Origin: Maritimibacter dapengensis
GTDB lineage: Bacteria > Pseudomonadota > Alphaproteobacteria > Rhodobacterales > Rhodobacteraceae
Direction: 5' to 3'
Assembly: GCF_019218265.1 (NCBI RefSeq)
Contig: NZ_JAHUZE010000001.1
Span: forward strand, 310,001 to 374,000
Length of the DNA: 64,000 nucleotides
Notes under the pieces: generated by a model
What the model was told of the DNA's origin: nothing
What the model saw: the letters and a program-made list of their open reading frames with translations, nothing else
The model's database searches: none
Made by a program: the position numbers and the translations under genes
Shown: in pieces, positions 40,368-48,475 of the stretch
How positions within the stretch are numbered: the first letter of the stretch is position 1
How the letters are laid out: each line of letters begins with the position of its first letter

Positions 40368-40392
40368 CCGGGGGCGGTGCGCCCGCCCCCGG
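40368..40392 (+). other. Strong hairpin between boxB and the small Cys-rich gene
   Basis: A perfect 10-bp G+C stem (ccgggggcgg / ccgcccccgg, 5-base loop) lies 13 bases after boxB with no T-run. It probably stabilises boxB mRNA or tunes expression of downstream genes. Confidence 0.65.
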
Positions 40393-40417
40393 AGACGACC
40401 CCAAGGGAGGCCACACA

Positions 40418-40582
40418 ATGCATATCGACCGAACCGCCGGACCTACGACCCGCGCACGCGACCTCGCACAGCAGGTTTCAGGGTTGAGGCAAGGCTGCCT
40501 TGGCTGCGATGATTGCAAGGGCCGCTGTCACGAACTGGTCGAGGCCATGCTGGTCCCCGACATCGTGTTGAAGGGCAAATAG
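40418..40582 (+). CDS. Small four-cysteine protein between boxB and boxA (54 residues)
   Basis: An ATG preceded by aagggagg starts a 54-residue frame that is easily missed by size cut-offs. The first 25 residues are basic/helical (TRARDLAQQVSGLRQG). The core is GCLGCDDCKGRCHEL: Cys27, 30, 33 and 37 with spacing C-x2-C-x2-C-x3-C. The tail is hydrophobic (VEAMLVPDIVLKG). This spacing is that of one [4Fe-4S] ferredoxin motif, without the usual following Pro; a zinc knuckle is the alternative. Lying between the oxygenase and its reductase, it may help electron transfer or di-iron assembly of BoxB. Confidence 0.75.
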   Translation: MHIDRTAGPTTRARDLAQQVSGLRQGCLGCDDCKGRCHELVEAMLVPDIVLKGK

Positions 40583-40672
40583 GTCGCGGAGAGGTCCCGG
40601 ATCACGTCCGGGACGCGACCCTCGGCCCGCGCGTCAGCCATCCCGAAAACCCGCCCCGGGCCTGACCCGGGG
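40583..40672. repeat. REP-like double palindrome upstream of boxA
   Basis: Two hairpins: gtcccgga / tccgggac (40594-40614), flanked by further pairing arms gtcgcg / cgcgac, and ccccggg / cccgggg with loop cctga (40654-40672). It resembles the element translated inside livF. It sits between the small four-Cys gene and boxA and may limit read-through or mRNA decay. Confidence 0.6.
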
Positions 40673-40694
40673 CCTCGTTTCCAACGGTAGCCAC

Positions 40695-41885
40695 ATGAAC
40701 AAGCCGCTCAAACAGCACCTCATCGACCCGGAAATCTGTATCCGCTGCTACACCTGCGAGATGACCTGTCCGATCGAGGCGATCACCCATAACGACGACA
40801 ACGTCGTGGTGGATGCCGAGAAGTGCAATTTCTGCATGGATTGCATTCCTGTCTGCCCGACCGGGTCCATCGACGAATGGCGCGTGGTGAACGAGCCCTA
40901 TTCGCTCGAAGAGCAGTTCGAGTGGATGGAGCTTCCCGAGCAGGAGGAGATCGAGGCGGGCGGCGATGGTGACGATGGCGAGGCGCTCGACGCTGCCATG
41001 GCGGCGCTTCTGGCCGAAGCGCACAGCGGGGCAGGGGGCAAATCCATCGCGCCGAAATCCGCCTCCAAGGCGACCGTGAACCTTTACAACCTTGGCAAGC
41101 CGGTGACCGCGACCGTTCAGGGTAACTATCGCCTGACCGCAGAGGATTCCGACGCCGACGTGCGTCACATCATCCTGGACTTCGGCGCGGCCCCCATGCC
41201 TGCGCTCGAAGGCCAGTCCATCGGGATCATTCCACCGGGTGAAGATGCCGAAGGCAAGCCGCACCTGCCGCGTCTCTACTCGGTCTCCTCGCCCCGCGAC
41301 GGCGAGCGCCCCGGCTATAACAACATGTCGCTCACTGTGAAGCGCGAAGAGCACGGGGTGGCGTCGAACTATGTCTGCGATCTGAAGAAGGGCGATGAAG
41401 TGAAGGTCACTGGGCCGTTCGGTTCGACCTTCCTCCTTCCGTCCGATCCGGACGCGGAGCTTCTGATGATCTGCACCGGCACCGGCTCGGCCCCGTTCCG
41501 TGGTTTCACAATGCGCCGCCAGCGCGAGATGCCGACCAACAAGGGCAAGCTCACGCTCGTCTTCGGCGCGCGCAAACAGGGCGAGTTGCCGTATTTCGGG
41601 CCGCTGAAGAAAGTGCCGGACGCGTACATGCACAAGGTCTTCGCCTTCTCCCGGCTCGAAGATCAGCCCAAGCAGTATGTGCAGGACAAACTGCGCGACG
41701 AGAAAGAGCGCGTGGCGAAGCTTCTGACCTCCGACAAGGCCTATATCTACATCTGCGGCAAGAAAGAGATGGAGCACGGGGTCGAAGAGGCGCTGGCAGA
41801 CATTGCGCGAGGCGAGGGGCTGGAATGGAAAGCCATCCGTGACGCGATGCGCGAAGATGGTCGTTACCACGTCGAAACCTACTGA
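40695..41885 (+). CDS. boxA: Benzoyl-CoA 2,3-epoxidase reductase component BoxA
   Basis: The 396-residue protein passes electrons from NADPH to BoxB. The N-terminus holds two [4Fe-4S] motifs, CIRCYTCEMTCPIEAI and CNFCMDCIPVCPTG. A linker (about 70-125) rich in Glu and Ala follows. The rest is a ferredoxin-NADP reductase module: FAD site PRLYSVSSP near residue 193, NAD(P) site MICTGTGSAPFRGF near 258 and YICGKKEMEHGVEEAL. The tail VETY resembles FNR ends. No strong ribosome site precedes the ATG, which lies just after the palindromic repeat. Confidence 0.95.
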   Translation: MNKPLKQHLIDPEICIRCYTCEMTCPIEAITHNDDNVVVDAEKCNFCMDCIPVCPTGSIDEWRVVNEPYSLEEQFEWMELPEQEEIEAGGDGDDGEALDAAMAALLAEAHSGAGGKSIAPKSASKATVNLYNLGKPVTATVQGNYRLTAEDSDADVRHIILDFGAAPMPALEGQSIGIIPPGEDAEGKPHLPRLYSVSSPRDGERPGYNNMSLTVKREEHGVASNYVCDLKKGDEVKVTGPFGSTFLLPSDPDAELLMICTGTGSAPFRGFTMRRQREMPTNKGKLTLVFGARKQGELPYFGPLKKVPDAYMHKVFAFSRLEDQPKQYVQDKLRDEKERVAKLLTSDKAYIYICGKKEMEHGVEEALADIARGEGLEWKAIRDAMREDGRYHVETY

Positions 41886-41953
41886 GGCGCGGCGGTTCCG
41901 TTGAAAGAACCCGACCGGACAACCTCGACAAAAACGGCGAGCCAGAAAGCGGA

Positions 41954-42370
41954 ATGACCCAGCCATTCACCCACGAAATCCTCGTAAGCTGGGGCGATTG
42001 CGACCCGGCGCAGATCGTCTACACGGGGCGTATCCCGAATTTCTGTCTCGACGCGATCAATGCGTTCATGGATGCGGAAATGGGCGGCGGCTGGTTCATT
42101 CAGGAGTTGGACCACAACATGGGGATGCCCTTCGTCAAGATGGACATCGACTTTCGCGCGCCCGTCACACCGCGACATCGACTGGCGTGCACCGTTCGGG
42201 TCGAGCGGTTGGGCACAAAGTCCGTCACCTTCCGGGTCGAGGGGCATCAGGACGGCAAGCTCTGCTTCGAAGGCAGCTTCACCGAAGTTTTCACCATCGC
42301 CGACCAGTTCAAATCGCAGGAGATTCCGGGTCACGCTCGCGAAGTGTTGGAAAAACACCTCATCGCCTGA
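41954..42370 (+). CDS. 4-hydroxybenzoyl-CoA-type thioesterase (hotdog fold)
   Basis: The 138-residue protein has the 4HBT active-site motif VSWGDCDPAQIVYTGR (Asp near residue 18) and a hotdog helix NFCLDAINAFMD. It would cleave benzoyl-CoA or an intermediate to free CoA, a safety valve when CoA esters pile up. It follows boxA by 68 bases and precedes boxR, and the two operators of the boxR promoter begin 10 bases after it. Substrate is inferred from context. Confidence 0.85.
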   Translation: MTQPFTHEILVSWGDCDPAQIVYTGRIPNFCLDAINAFMDAEMGGGWFIQELDHNMGMPFVKMDIDFRAPVTPRHRLACTVRVERLGTKSVTFRVEGHQDGKLCFEGSFTEVFTIADQFKSQEIPGHAREVLEKHLIA

Positions 42371-42379
42371 CCGGAAATA

Positions 42380-42393
42380 TGCACTATATCCCG
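42380..42393. promoter_or_regulatory. BoxR-type operator upstream of the boxR -35
   Basis: TGCA-CTATAT-CCCG has one perfect arm and the conserved centre; the other arm is degraded. It lies 8 bases before the predicted -35. Confidence 0.5.
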
Positions 42394-42400
42394 AATCTCT

Positions 42401-42429
42401 TTGAAAGGTGGGGCCAAACCGCCTAGGAT
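42401..42429 (+). promoter_or_regulatory. Predicted promoter of boxR
   Basis: TTGAAA (42401-42406) and TAGGAT (42424-42429) are separated by 17 bases. Operators flank it on both sides, the downstream one near the expected start of transcription, which suggests autoregulation. Confidence 0.55.
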
Positions 42430-42432
42430 TTG

Positions 42433-42446
42433 TGCATTATAGAACA
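42433..42446. promoter_or_regulatory. BoxR-type operator at the boxR transcription start
   Basis: TGCA-TTATAG-AACA keeps one perfect arm and the exact centre. It lies 12 bases before the boxR start codon and 53 bases after the upstream copy. Confidence 0.55.
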
Positions 42447-42457
42447 GGGAGCCCGGC

Positions 42458-43357
42458 TTGGCCGAGATCACCAATTTCCGCGGAGAAGCCCGCTCGGACG
42501 AGGCAAGTCACGTCGACGATCTGATCGCACGGGTCGGGGAACGCGTGCGCCGGGCGCGCGATCGCAAGGGTATCCCGCGCCGGGTGCTGTCGGAGAAATC
42601 GGGTGTCTCGCCCCGCTACCTTGCCCAGCTCGAAGCGGGCGAGGGGAACATCTCCATCGGGCTTTTGCAGAAGGTCGCGCATGCGCTCGACCACAAGATC
42701 GAATGGCTTGTGGGCGAAGATGACCCCTGGACCTCCGAGGCGCTGCGCGTCGCTGACCTGTTCCGCACGGCGGATGCGGGAACCCAGCGGCAGGTGCTCT
42801 CGACCCTGACCCCGGAACCGGCGGCGCAAAGCCGGGCGCATCGTATCTGCCTCGTCGGTTTACGGGGCGCGGGCAAGTCCACGCTCGGGCGGCGCGCGGG
42901 CGAGGCGCTGGGCATTCCCTTCGTCGAGCTCAACCGCGAGATCGAGGAACAGGCCGGGATGCCGGTGGACGAGGTCATGGCGTTTTACGGGCAGGAAGGC
43001 TATCGGCGGCTCGAAGCGCAGGCGCTTTCCCGTGTGATTGCGACCCATGACACGATGATCCTCGCCGTCGCGGGCGGCATCGTCGCCGAACCCGAGACTT
43101 ACAATCGCCTGCTGACCCATTTCCACACGATCTGGGTGAAGGCTACGCCAGCCGAACACATGGCGCGGGTGCGCGAACAGGGCGACGAGCGCCCGATGGC
43201 GGGCAACCCTGAGGCGATGGACCAACTCAAGTCGATCCTCACCTCCCGTGAGGCGCTTTATGACAAGGCGTTGGAGAGCCTCGACACGTCGGGCAAGACC
43301 GAGGACGAAAGCCTTGCAGAAATGTCCGCCCTGATCCGCGAACGCGGGTTTCTCTGA
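42458..43357 (+). CDS. boxR: BoxR/BzdR benzoyl-CoA-responsive repressor (HTH plus shikimate-kinase-like domain)
   Basis: A TTG start 7 bases after cagggag gives 299 residues. Residues 20-85 are an XRE-type helix-turn-helix (VLSEKSGVSPRYLAQLEAGE). A linker leads to a shikimate-kinase-like domain from about 130: P-loop LVGLRGAGKSTLGR, FVELNREIEEQAG, YRRLEAQAL and LAVAGGIV. This architecture is that of BzdR/BoxR, where benzoyl-CoA binds the kinase-like domain and releases DNA. The family binds TGCA-containing repeats, matching the elements in this window. The stop is 28 bases before the convergent deacetylase stop. Confidence 0.93.
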   Translation: MAEITNFRGEARSDEASHVDDLIARVGERVRRARDRKGIPRRVLSEKSGVSPRYLAQLEAGEGNISIGLLQKVAHALDHKIEWLVGEDDPWTSEALRVADLFRTADAGTQRQVLSTLTPEPAAQSRAHRICLVGLRGAGKSTLGRRAGEALGIPFVELNREIEEQAGMPVDEVMAFYGQEGYRRLEAQALSRVIATHDTMILAVAGGIVAEPETYNRLLTHFHTIWVKATPAEHMARVREQGDERPMAGNPEAMDQLKSILTSREALYDKALESLDTSGKTEDESLAEMSALIRERGFL

Positions 43358-43384
43358 ACGCTCCGGTTCCTCCCCCGGACGCTT

Positions 43385-44308
43385 CTAACCGATCAGCACG
43401 TCGATATGGCGCACGACCGAGCGGGCGAGCACGCCGGGCTCATAGCCGCCTTCGAGCATCGACACGATGCGTCCTTCCGCGTGGCGGGACGCGACCCCGG
43501 CGAGTACGCGTGTGACCCATTCGTAATCGTCGTCGGTCAGTGAAACGCTCGACATATCGTCCGCAACATGGGCGTCGAACCCGGCCGAGATCAGGACCAG
43601 TTGCGGCTTGAACGTGTCCAGATGCGGCAACCAATGCTCCTCGACCGCCGCACGGAATTCCTTGGACCCGGCACTGGCCGAAAGCGGGATGTCCACGAGG
43701 TTGTCGGTCTCCTTCTCGTGGCCCGTGAACGGATAGAACGGATGCTGGAACGACGAGCAGAACAGGACGCGTGGTTCGGTGCGAAAGATGTCTTCGGTGC
43801 CGTTGCCGTGGTGAACGTCGAAATCCACGATCGCGACCCGGTCCAGCCCATGCGCCTCGAGCGCGTGGGCCGCCGCGACGGCGATATTGTTGAACAGGCA
43901 GAACCCCATGGCGACACCGCGTTCCGCGTGATGACCGGGCGGGCGCACGGCGCAGAAGGCTGGGTTCGCCTCGCCCGACATGACGAGGTCGACCGCCAGC
44001 ACGCCCGCGCCCGCCGCGCGTTCGGCGGCGCGCATGGTTCCGGGGGACATCACGGTGTCGCCGTCGACCTCGATCGACTGCATCCCCTCGCCGGGCGCAA
44101 TGGCATAAACGCGGTCGATGTAATCGGCGTCATGCACGCGCAAAAGCTGCTCGCGTGTCACGCAAGGGGCGTCGTAATGGCGCAGAACATAGTCCAGCCC
44201 GGATGAGATCAACTGGTTGTTGATCGCCTCGAGCCGCAGAGGCTGTTCGGGGTGCATAGGCCCCGCATCGTGGTCATGGCACTCGTGGTGCGAAATGAAT
44301 GCGAGCAT
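43385..44308 (-). CDS. HDAC-family zinc deacetylase (LdaA-like by context)
   Basis: The ATG 4 bases after gaggga gg is chosen over one seven codons upstream (307 residues). The class-II-HDAC-like active site is complete: VRPPGHHAERG (two His), VDFDVHHGNG (Asp, His zinc ligands), ISAGFDAHV (second Asp) and a Tyr in LEGGYEPGVL. Substrates in the family are acetyl-lysine on proteins or acetylpolyamines. It is transcribed after the acetyltransferase at 44397-47078. In Rhodopseudomonas palustris, LdaA of this family deacetylates the benzoate-CoA ligase; the neighbouring box genes make a similar role plausible. Confidence 0.88.
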   Translation of the reverse strand: MLAFISHHECHDHDAGPMHPEQPLRLEAINNQLISSGLDYVLRHYDAPCVTREQLLRVHDADYIDRVYAIAPGEGMQSIEVDGDTVMSPGTMRAAERAAGAGVLAVDLVMSGEANPAFCAVRPPGHHAERGVAMGFCLFNNIAVAAAHALEAHGLDRVAIVDFDVHHGNGTEDIFRTEPRVLFCSSFQHPFYPFTGHEKETDNLVDIPLSASAGSKEFRAAVEEHWLPHLDTFKPQLVLISAGFDAHVADDMSSVSLTDDDYEWVTRVLAGVASRHAEGRIVSMLEGGYEPGVLARSVVRHIDVLIG

Positions 44309-44396
44309 ATGTCCTCCCTCGTCCGGCACGAGGTCGCGCCGGTCCTCATGATCATCCTATCACATCCGGCATGGACCCGCGCCGTGACACGTCGCC

Positions 44397-47078
44397 TCAA
44401 AGCCTGCGTTCGACGATCACAAGTTCCGGGTCGTCCGGGTCGTAGCGCTGGGTGAACCCCAACTCTTTCATCAGTTTCAGCATTGGCGCGTTGTTTCTGA
44501 GAACCGTGCCCTCGATCACCGACAATTCGTGGTCGCGCGCGGCTCCGAACAACGCCTTCATCAGTCGTGTGCCGATGCCCTGGTGCTGCACCTGGTCACC
44601 GACCACGATCGCGAACTCGCAAGACGTGCCATCGGGGTTCATCACGTAGCGCGCGACGCCGCATTGCACCTCTTTTCCGTCGATCTCGGCCATCGCCACC
44701 AGCGCCATTTCGCGGCGGTAGTCGATCTGCGTGAACTGGACCAGCATTTCGGGCGACAGCTCGTTCAGAACGCCCATGAAGCGGAACATCCGCGCCTCTT
44801 CGGACAGGCTCTTCACGAAATCCTGCTCGCTTTTCGCGTCCTCAGGCCGGATCGGGCGGATGGTGAGCGGCGTGCCGTCGGACAGATGCTCGTGCTGGAT
44901 CAGGTGACGGGGGTAGGGGTGGATCGCCATGTGGTCGTAATGGCCGTCACGGGCGGGCGGACGGGCGACACGGATGCGGGCGTCCACTGCCATGACACCG
45001 TTGGTGCCGGCGATAAGCGGGTTGATGTCCAGTTCGATGATCTCGGGCAATTCGCTGATCATTGCGGAGACCCGGCGCAGAACATAGATCACCGCGTCAC
45101 GGTCGGCGGGTGCACGATCGCGGTAGCCGTCGAGCAGCCCGGACACGCGGGTGCGCGAAATCAGGCGCTCGGCGAGCATCGCGTTCAGCGGCGGGATCGC
45201 GACCGCGCTGTCTTTCAGCACCTCGACGGCCGTGCCGCCCGCACCGAACAGGATCGTTGGGCCGAACACGTCGTCGCGGCTGCATCCGATCACCAGTTCG
45301 CGCGGCTCGTCGATATGGGCCATTGCCTCGACGGTGACGCCGCGCACCTGCGCGTTGGGGCGCATGCGGCGCGTGTTCTCGCAGATCGTTCGGAACCCGC
45401 GTTTCACTTCGGCAGGATCGTTGATCCCGATCCTCACGCCGCCTACGTCGGACTTGTGGACGATGTCCTGAGACGCGATCTTCATCGCGATCGGAAATCC
45501 GACCGATTGCGCGGCGACCAGAGCCTCCTCGGCGGTTTCGCATTCGATGGTCATGTTGACCGGGATGCGGAACGCCTTGAGTAGCGCCTTGGCTTCGATG
45601 TCGGACAGAAGCTCGCGGTCGTCCGCAAGGACCGCGTTGACGATCATGCGGGCACCTTCGAGGTCCGGCGCGTTTTCGGGTGACAGGGGGCCAAGGGTCT
45701 GCAACGCGAGTCTCCGGTTACGGTGATGTTTGGCAAGGTAGGAGAATGCCTCGACCGCCCGTTCCGGCGAGATGAAATCCGCGATCCCGTTCTCGGACAG
45801 GACTTTGCGCCCTTCCGACACGGTCGCCTCCCCCATCCAGCAGGCGAGCACCGGCTTCTTGCGCCGTTTCGGTAGCGCCTCGACCACCGACCAGGCCGCG
45901 GCTGTCGGGTCCGTCATCGCCTGTGGCGTGAGCATGACCAGAACGCCGTCGTTGCTCGGATCGTCGTAAACCGCCTTGACCGCAGGCCCGTAGCGTTCGG
46001 GGCCCGCGTCGCCGAGGATGTCGATCGGGTTCGCAGCGGTCCAGTGTTTCGGGAGCAGTTTGGCCAAGGTTTCGCGGGTCGTCTCGGACAGGTCCGCAAG
46101 CGCGATGTTCAGGTCAGCGCCCCGGTCTGCGGCCAGAACGCCTGCGCCGCCTCCGTTGGTGATGATCGAAAGACGGTTGCCGGTGGCCTTCTTGTTCGAC
46201 GACAGGATCTCGGCGGCGGCGAACAACTGGCCGAATGTCATCGCCCGCACGGCACCGGCGCGCTCCAGGACCGCGTCGAACACATCGTCCGACCCGATCA
46301 GCGCCCCCGTGTGGGTATGGGCGGCTTTCGATGAGGCGGCGTGGCGACCGGTCTTCAGCACGATCACCGGCTTCAGCCGCGCGGCGTAGCGGAGCATCGA
46401 GATGAATGCCGGCGCGTGCTGCACACCTTCGACGTAGAGCAGGATTGCGTCGGTATGCGGGTCGGAGGCCAGGTAATGCAACATGTCGCCGAAGTCGATG
46501 TCGTTGGAGTTGCCAAGCGACACGAGCGCCGAGAAGCCAAGATGATGGGGGCTGGCCCAGTCGGAGATCGCCGAGCACAGGGCACCCGATTGCGAAATCA
46601 GCGCCAGACGCCCTCTTGGTGTTCCGCCCTTCAGGTAGGATGCGTTCATCTTCGCCCAGGGACGAACCAATCCGATGCAGTTCGGCCCCATGAAGCGAAC
46701 GCCCGACCGCCTTGCGGCTGCGATGAGGTCCGCTTCGTAATTCCGGCCGGTGTTGCCGCCTTCGCCGAACCCGGCGGACAGCACGACGGCGTTCTTGATC
46801 CCGGCCTCGCCGCAATCCCGGATGATCCCCGCGACCGAGCGCGCGGGGGTGCAGATCACGGCTAGGTCGATCTCTTTGCCGATGGAAGAGGCGGATCGGT
46901 ATGTCTTGTGCCCGAAGACCGTATCGTGTTTCGGGTTGATCGCATAAAGCGCCTTGTCGAACCCGTCGTCCAAAAGGTTCTGGAATACCCGTGACCCGAC
47001 CGATCCTTCGGTCTCGGACGCTCCGAAGACGGCGATCGAACTCGGGTCCATCATGCCCTTGAGGGGGTTCTCTTCCAT
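44397..47078 (-). CDS. Pat-like protein acetyltransferase (acyl-CoA synthetase-like domains plus GNAT)
   Basis: The 893-residue protein starts with a CoA-binding domain (PSSIAVFGASETEGSVG) and a ligase domain with LISQSGALCSAI and LVSLGNSNDIDFGD. An ATP-grasp region follows (about 480-700; AMKIASQDIVHKSDVGGV). A C-terminal GNAT domain completes it (about 725-893; MALVAMAEIDG, VVGDQVQHQGIGTRLM, LRNNAPMLKLM). This is the layout of Pat, which acetylates and inactivates acyl-CoA ligases. The HDAC gene follows 88 bases downstream on the same strand. The active-site His of ADP-forming synthetases is not obvious, favouring Pat over a true synthetase. Confidence 0.85.
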   Translation of the reverse strand: MEENPLKGMMDPSSIAVFGASETEGSVGSRVFQNLLDDGFDKALYAINPKHDTVFGHKTYRSASSIGKEIDLAVICTPARSVAGIIRDCGEAGIKNAVVLSAGFGEGGNTGRNYEADLIAAARRSGVRFMGPNCIGLVRPWAKMNASYLKGGTPRGRLALISQSGALCSAISDWASPHHLGFSALVSLGNSNDIDFGDMLHYLASDPHTDAILLYVEGVQHAPAFISMLRYAARLKPVIVLKTGRHAASSKAAHTHTGALIGSDDVFDAVLERAGAVRAMTFGQLFAAAEILSSNKKATGNRLSIITNGGGAGVLAADRGADLNIALADLSETTRETLAKLLPKHWTAANPIDILGDAGPERYGPAVKAVYDDPSNDGVLVMLTPQAMTDPTAAAWSVVEALPKRRKKPVLACWMGEATVSEGRKVLSENGIADFISPERAVEAFSYLAKHHRNRRLALQTLGPLSPENAPDLEGARMIVNAVLADDRELLSDIEAKALLKAFRIPVNMTIECETAEEALVAAQSVGFPIAMKIASQDIVHKSDVGGVRIGINDPAEVKRGFRTICENTRRMRPNAQVRGVTVEAMAHIDEPRELVIGCSRDDVFGPTILFGAGGTAVEVLKDSAVAIPPLNAMLAERLISRTRVSGLLDGYRDRAPADRDAVIYVLRRVSAMISELPEIIELDINPLIAGTNGVMAVDARIRVARPPARDGHYDHMAIHPYPRHLIQHEHLSDGTPLTIRPIRPEDAKSEQDFVKSLSEEARMFRFMGVLNELSPEMLVQFTQIDYRREMALVAMAEIDGKEVQCGVARYVMNPDGTSCEFAIVVGDQVQHQGIGTRLMKALFGAARDHELSVIEGTVLRNNAPMLKLMKELGFTQRYDPDDPELVIVERRL

Positions 47079-47246
47079 GTCCTGCTCCTTTGGCCGGGTG
47101 CCGGCCGGACCGCGTCATCCCCCCTGCGCCGCACCTTGCGCCATATTGACCGGGATTCTTTGACACGGGTCAAGAAGACGTCAGCCGAGCGCGGTTTTTC
47201 GGCAAAACGCTTTGCTGACATCGGCTTGGAGCATAAGGTGGGCGCG

Positions 47247-47813
47247 ATGAACGCTCTTGTGAAGAAACTGTCCGGCGTCGTGGTCGTGGTTCTTTTCCTG
47301 GCCGGCCCGACCGTGGCCGAACCCGAAGCATTCGTGCGGAATGTCGGGGTCGAGCTTGCGCAGGCCGCGCAGACCGCAAAGCAGGACACAGGCGCGGGCC
47401 TTGCCGCGATCACATCTGTCCTGAACCAACGCTTCTCCGTTGCGAGCCTGGCCGCGTCGGCACTGCCGGAAGCCTACCGGGACAAACGCGACAGCGCCTA
47501 TGTGGAGGCCTATCGCGATTACCTCGCCCGTGTCTTCGTGCGCGAGACACTTGGCAGCGGGACCGCACAGATCGAGCCGATCGGGAACAGGCCAGGAAGC
47601 GGGTTGATCCTTGTCGGTGCGAACATAAAGCAGGACGGGAGCATCCTGCGCATGGTCGAGTTCATGTTGCGCCCCGAGGGAGCGGGGTATCGCATCGTGA
47701 ACATGTCGGTCGAAGGCGTGCTGGTCACGGCCCAGCAACAAAAGGATTTCATGCCGCATCTTCTTTCCGGCGACATGCCCGGGCTCATCGCGTTCCTGAC
47801 AGGCGGCGCATGA
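47247..47813 (+). CDS. MlaC/Tgt2-like periplasmic protein
   Basis: The ATG after aaggtgggcgcg is chosen over a longer frame running through the divergent promoter region (188 residues). A signal peptide ends near residue 24 (TVAEP). The mature part follows the MlaC pattern: FSVASLAASALPEAY, YVEAYRDYLARVFVRE, VGANIKQDGS and YRIVNMSVEGVLVTAQQQKDF. MlaC carries phospholipid across the periplasm. Here it is joined by ATGA to a LolD-like ATPase and an FtsX-like permease instead of MlaDEF, an uncommon pairing. It is divergent from the acetyltransferase gene. Confidence 0.75.
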   Translation: MNALVKKLSGVVVVVLFLAGPTVAEPEAFVRNVGVELAQAAQTAKQDTGAGLAAITSVLNQRFSVASLAASALPEAYRDKRDSAYVEAYRDYLARVFVRETLGSGTAQIEPIGNRPGSGLILVGANIKQDGSILRMVEFMLRPEGAGYRIVNMSVEGVLVTAQQQKDFMPHLLSGDMPGLIAFLTGGA

Positions 47814-48475
47814 GCCTCGCGATCCATGCGTCCGGGCTGGTCAAACGCTTTGCGGGGATGGATCATCCGGCGCTGGACCATGTGGACCTGGACATGACCG
47901 AGGGCGAAATGCTCGCAATCACCGGGCCGTCGGGGTCGGGCAAGTCCACCGCGCTTTACGCGATGGCCGGGTTGATCACGCTCGATGCCGGGCAGGTAAC
48001 GTTGTTGGGCGAGGCGCCGAAGACCCGCGCCGCATGGGCCGACGTGCGCGCACGGCGCATCGGGCTGGTGTTTCAGGAAGATTGGCTCCTGCCCACCCTG
48101 ACGGCCTGCCAGAATGTCGAATTGCCGATGATCGGGGTCGAGACGTCGCCGACGAAACGCAAGGAACGGGCCGAGGCCGCGCTGGCGAGTGTCGGAATGG
48201 CAGGCCATGCCGGTCGCGCACCGGCCGGTTTGTCGGGCGGGGAACGCCAGCGCGTCGCGCTCGCCCGCGCATTGGCGAACCGGCCCGACCTCATCCTTGC
48301 CGATGAACCCACCGGCGAGTTGGACCGGGCCAATTCCGATCGGGTCATCGGCCTTCTCAAAGACCTGAACCGGGCCGGGACCAGTATCGTGATCGTGACG
48401 CATGACCCCCATGTGGCAGAGGCCTGTTCGCGCGAGGTGCGGATCACGGACGGTCGGTTGGAGGCGGTGCGATGA
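47810..48475 (+). CDS. ABC transporter ATP-binding protein (LolD/MacB group)
   Basis: The 221-residue ATPase has Walker A TGPSGSGKST near residue 40, VFQEDWLLPTLTACQN, signature LSGGERQRVALARAL and Walker B LILADEPTGELD. The LPTLTA and DEPTGELD context marks the LolD/MacB/FtsE group, which powers mechanotransmission with FtsX-like permeases and not solute transport through the membrane. It overlaps both neighbours by ATGA, giving a three-gene MlaC-like/ATPase/permease unit. Confidence 0.9.
   Translation: MSLAIHASGLVKRFAGMDHPALDHVDLDMTEGEMLAITGPSGSGKSTALYAMAGLITLDAGQVTLLGEAPKTRAAWADVRARRIGLVFQEDWLLPTLTACQNVELPMIGVETSPTKRKERAEAALASVGMAGHAGRAPAGLSGGERQRVALARALANRPDLILADEPTGELDRANSDRVIGLLKDLNRAGTSIVIVTHDPHVAEACSREVRITDGRLEAVR

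Noticed and set aside
37097-40423. Very long minus-strand frame opposite boxC and boxB (1108 codons)
   Set aside because: It mirrors two well-identified genes with high third-position GC, crosses their promoter and hairpin, and its product shows no domain. It is a codon-bias shadow.
44397-47078. ADP-forming acetyl-CoA synthetase making ATP
   Set aside because: The fused C-terminal GNAT domain and the adjacent deacetylase fit a Pat-type acetyltransferase better, though some synthetase activity cannot be excluded.
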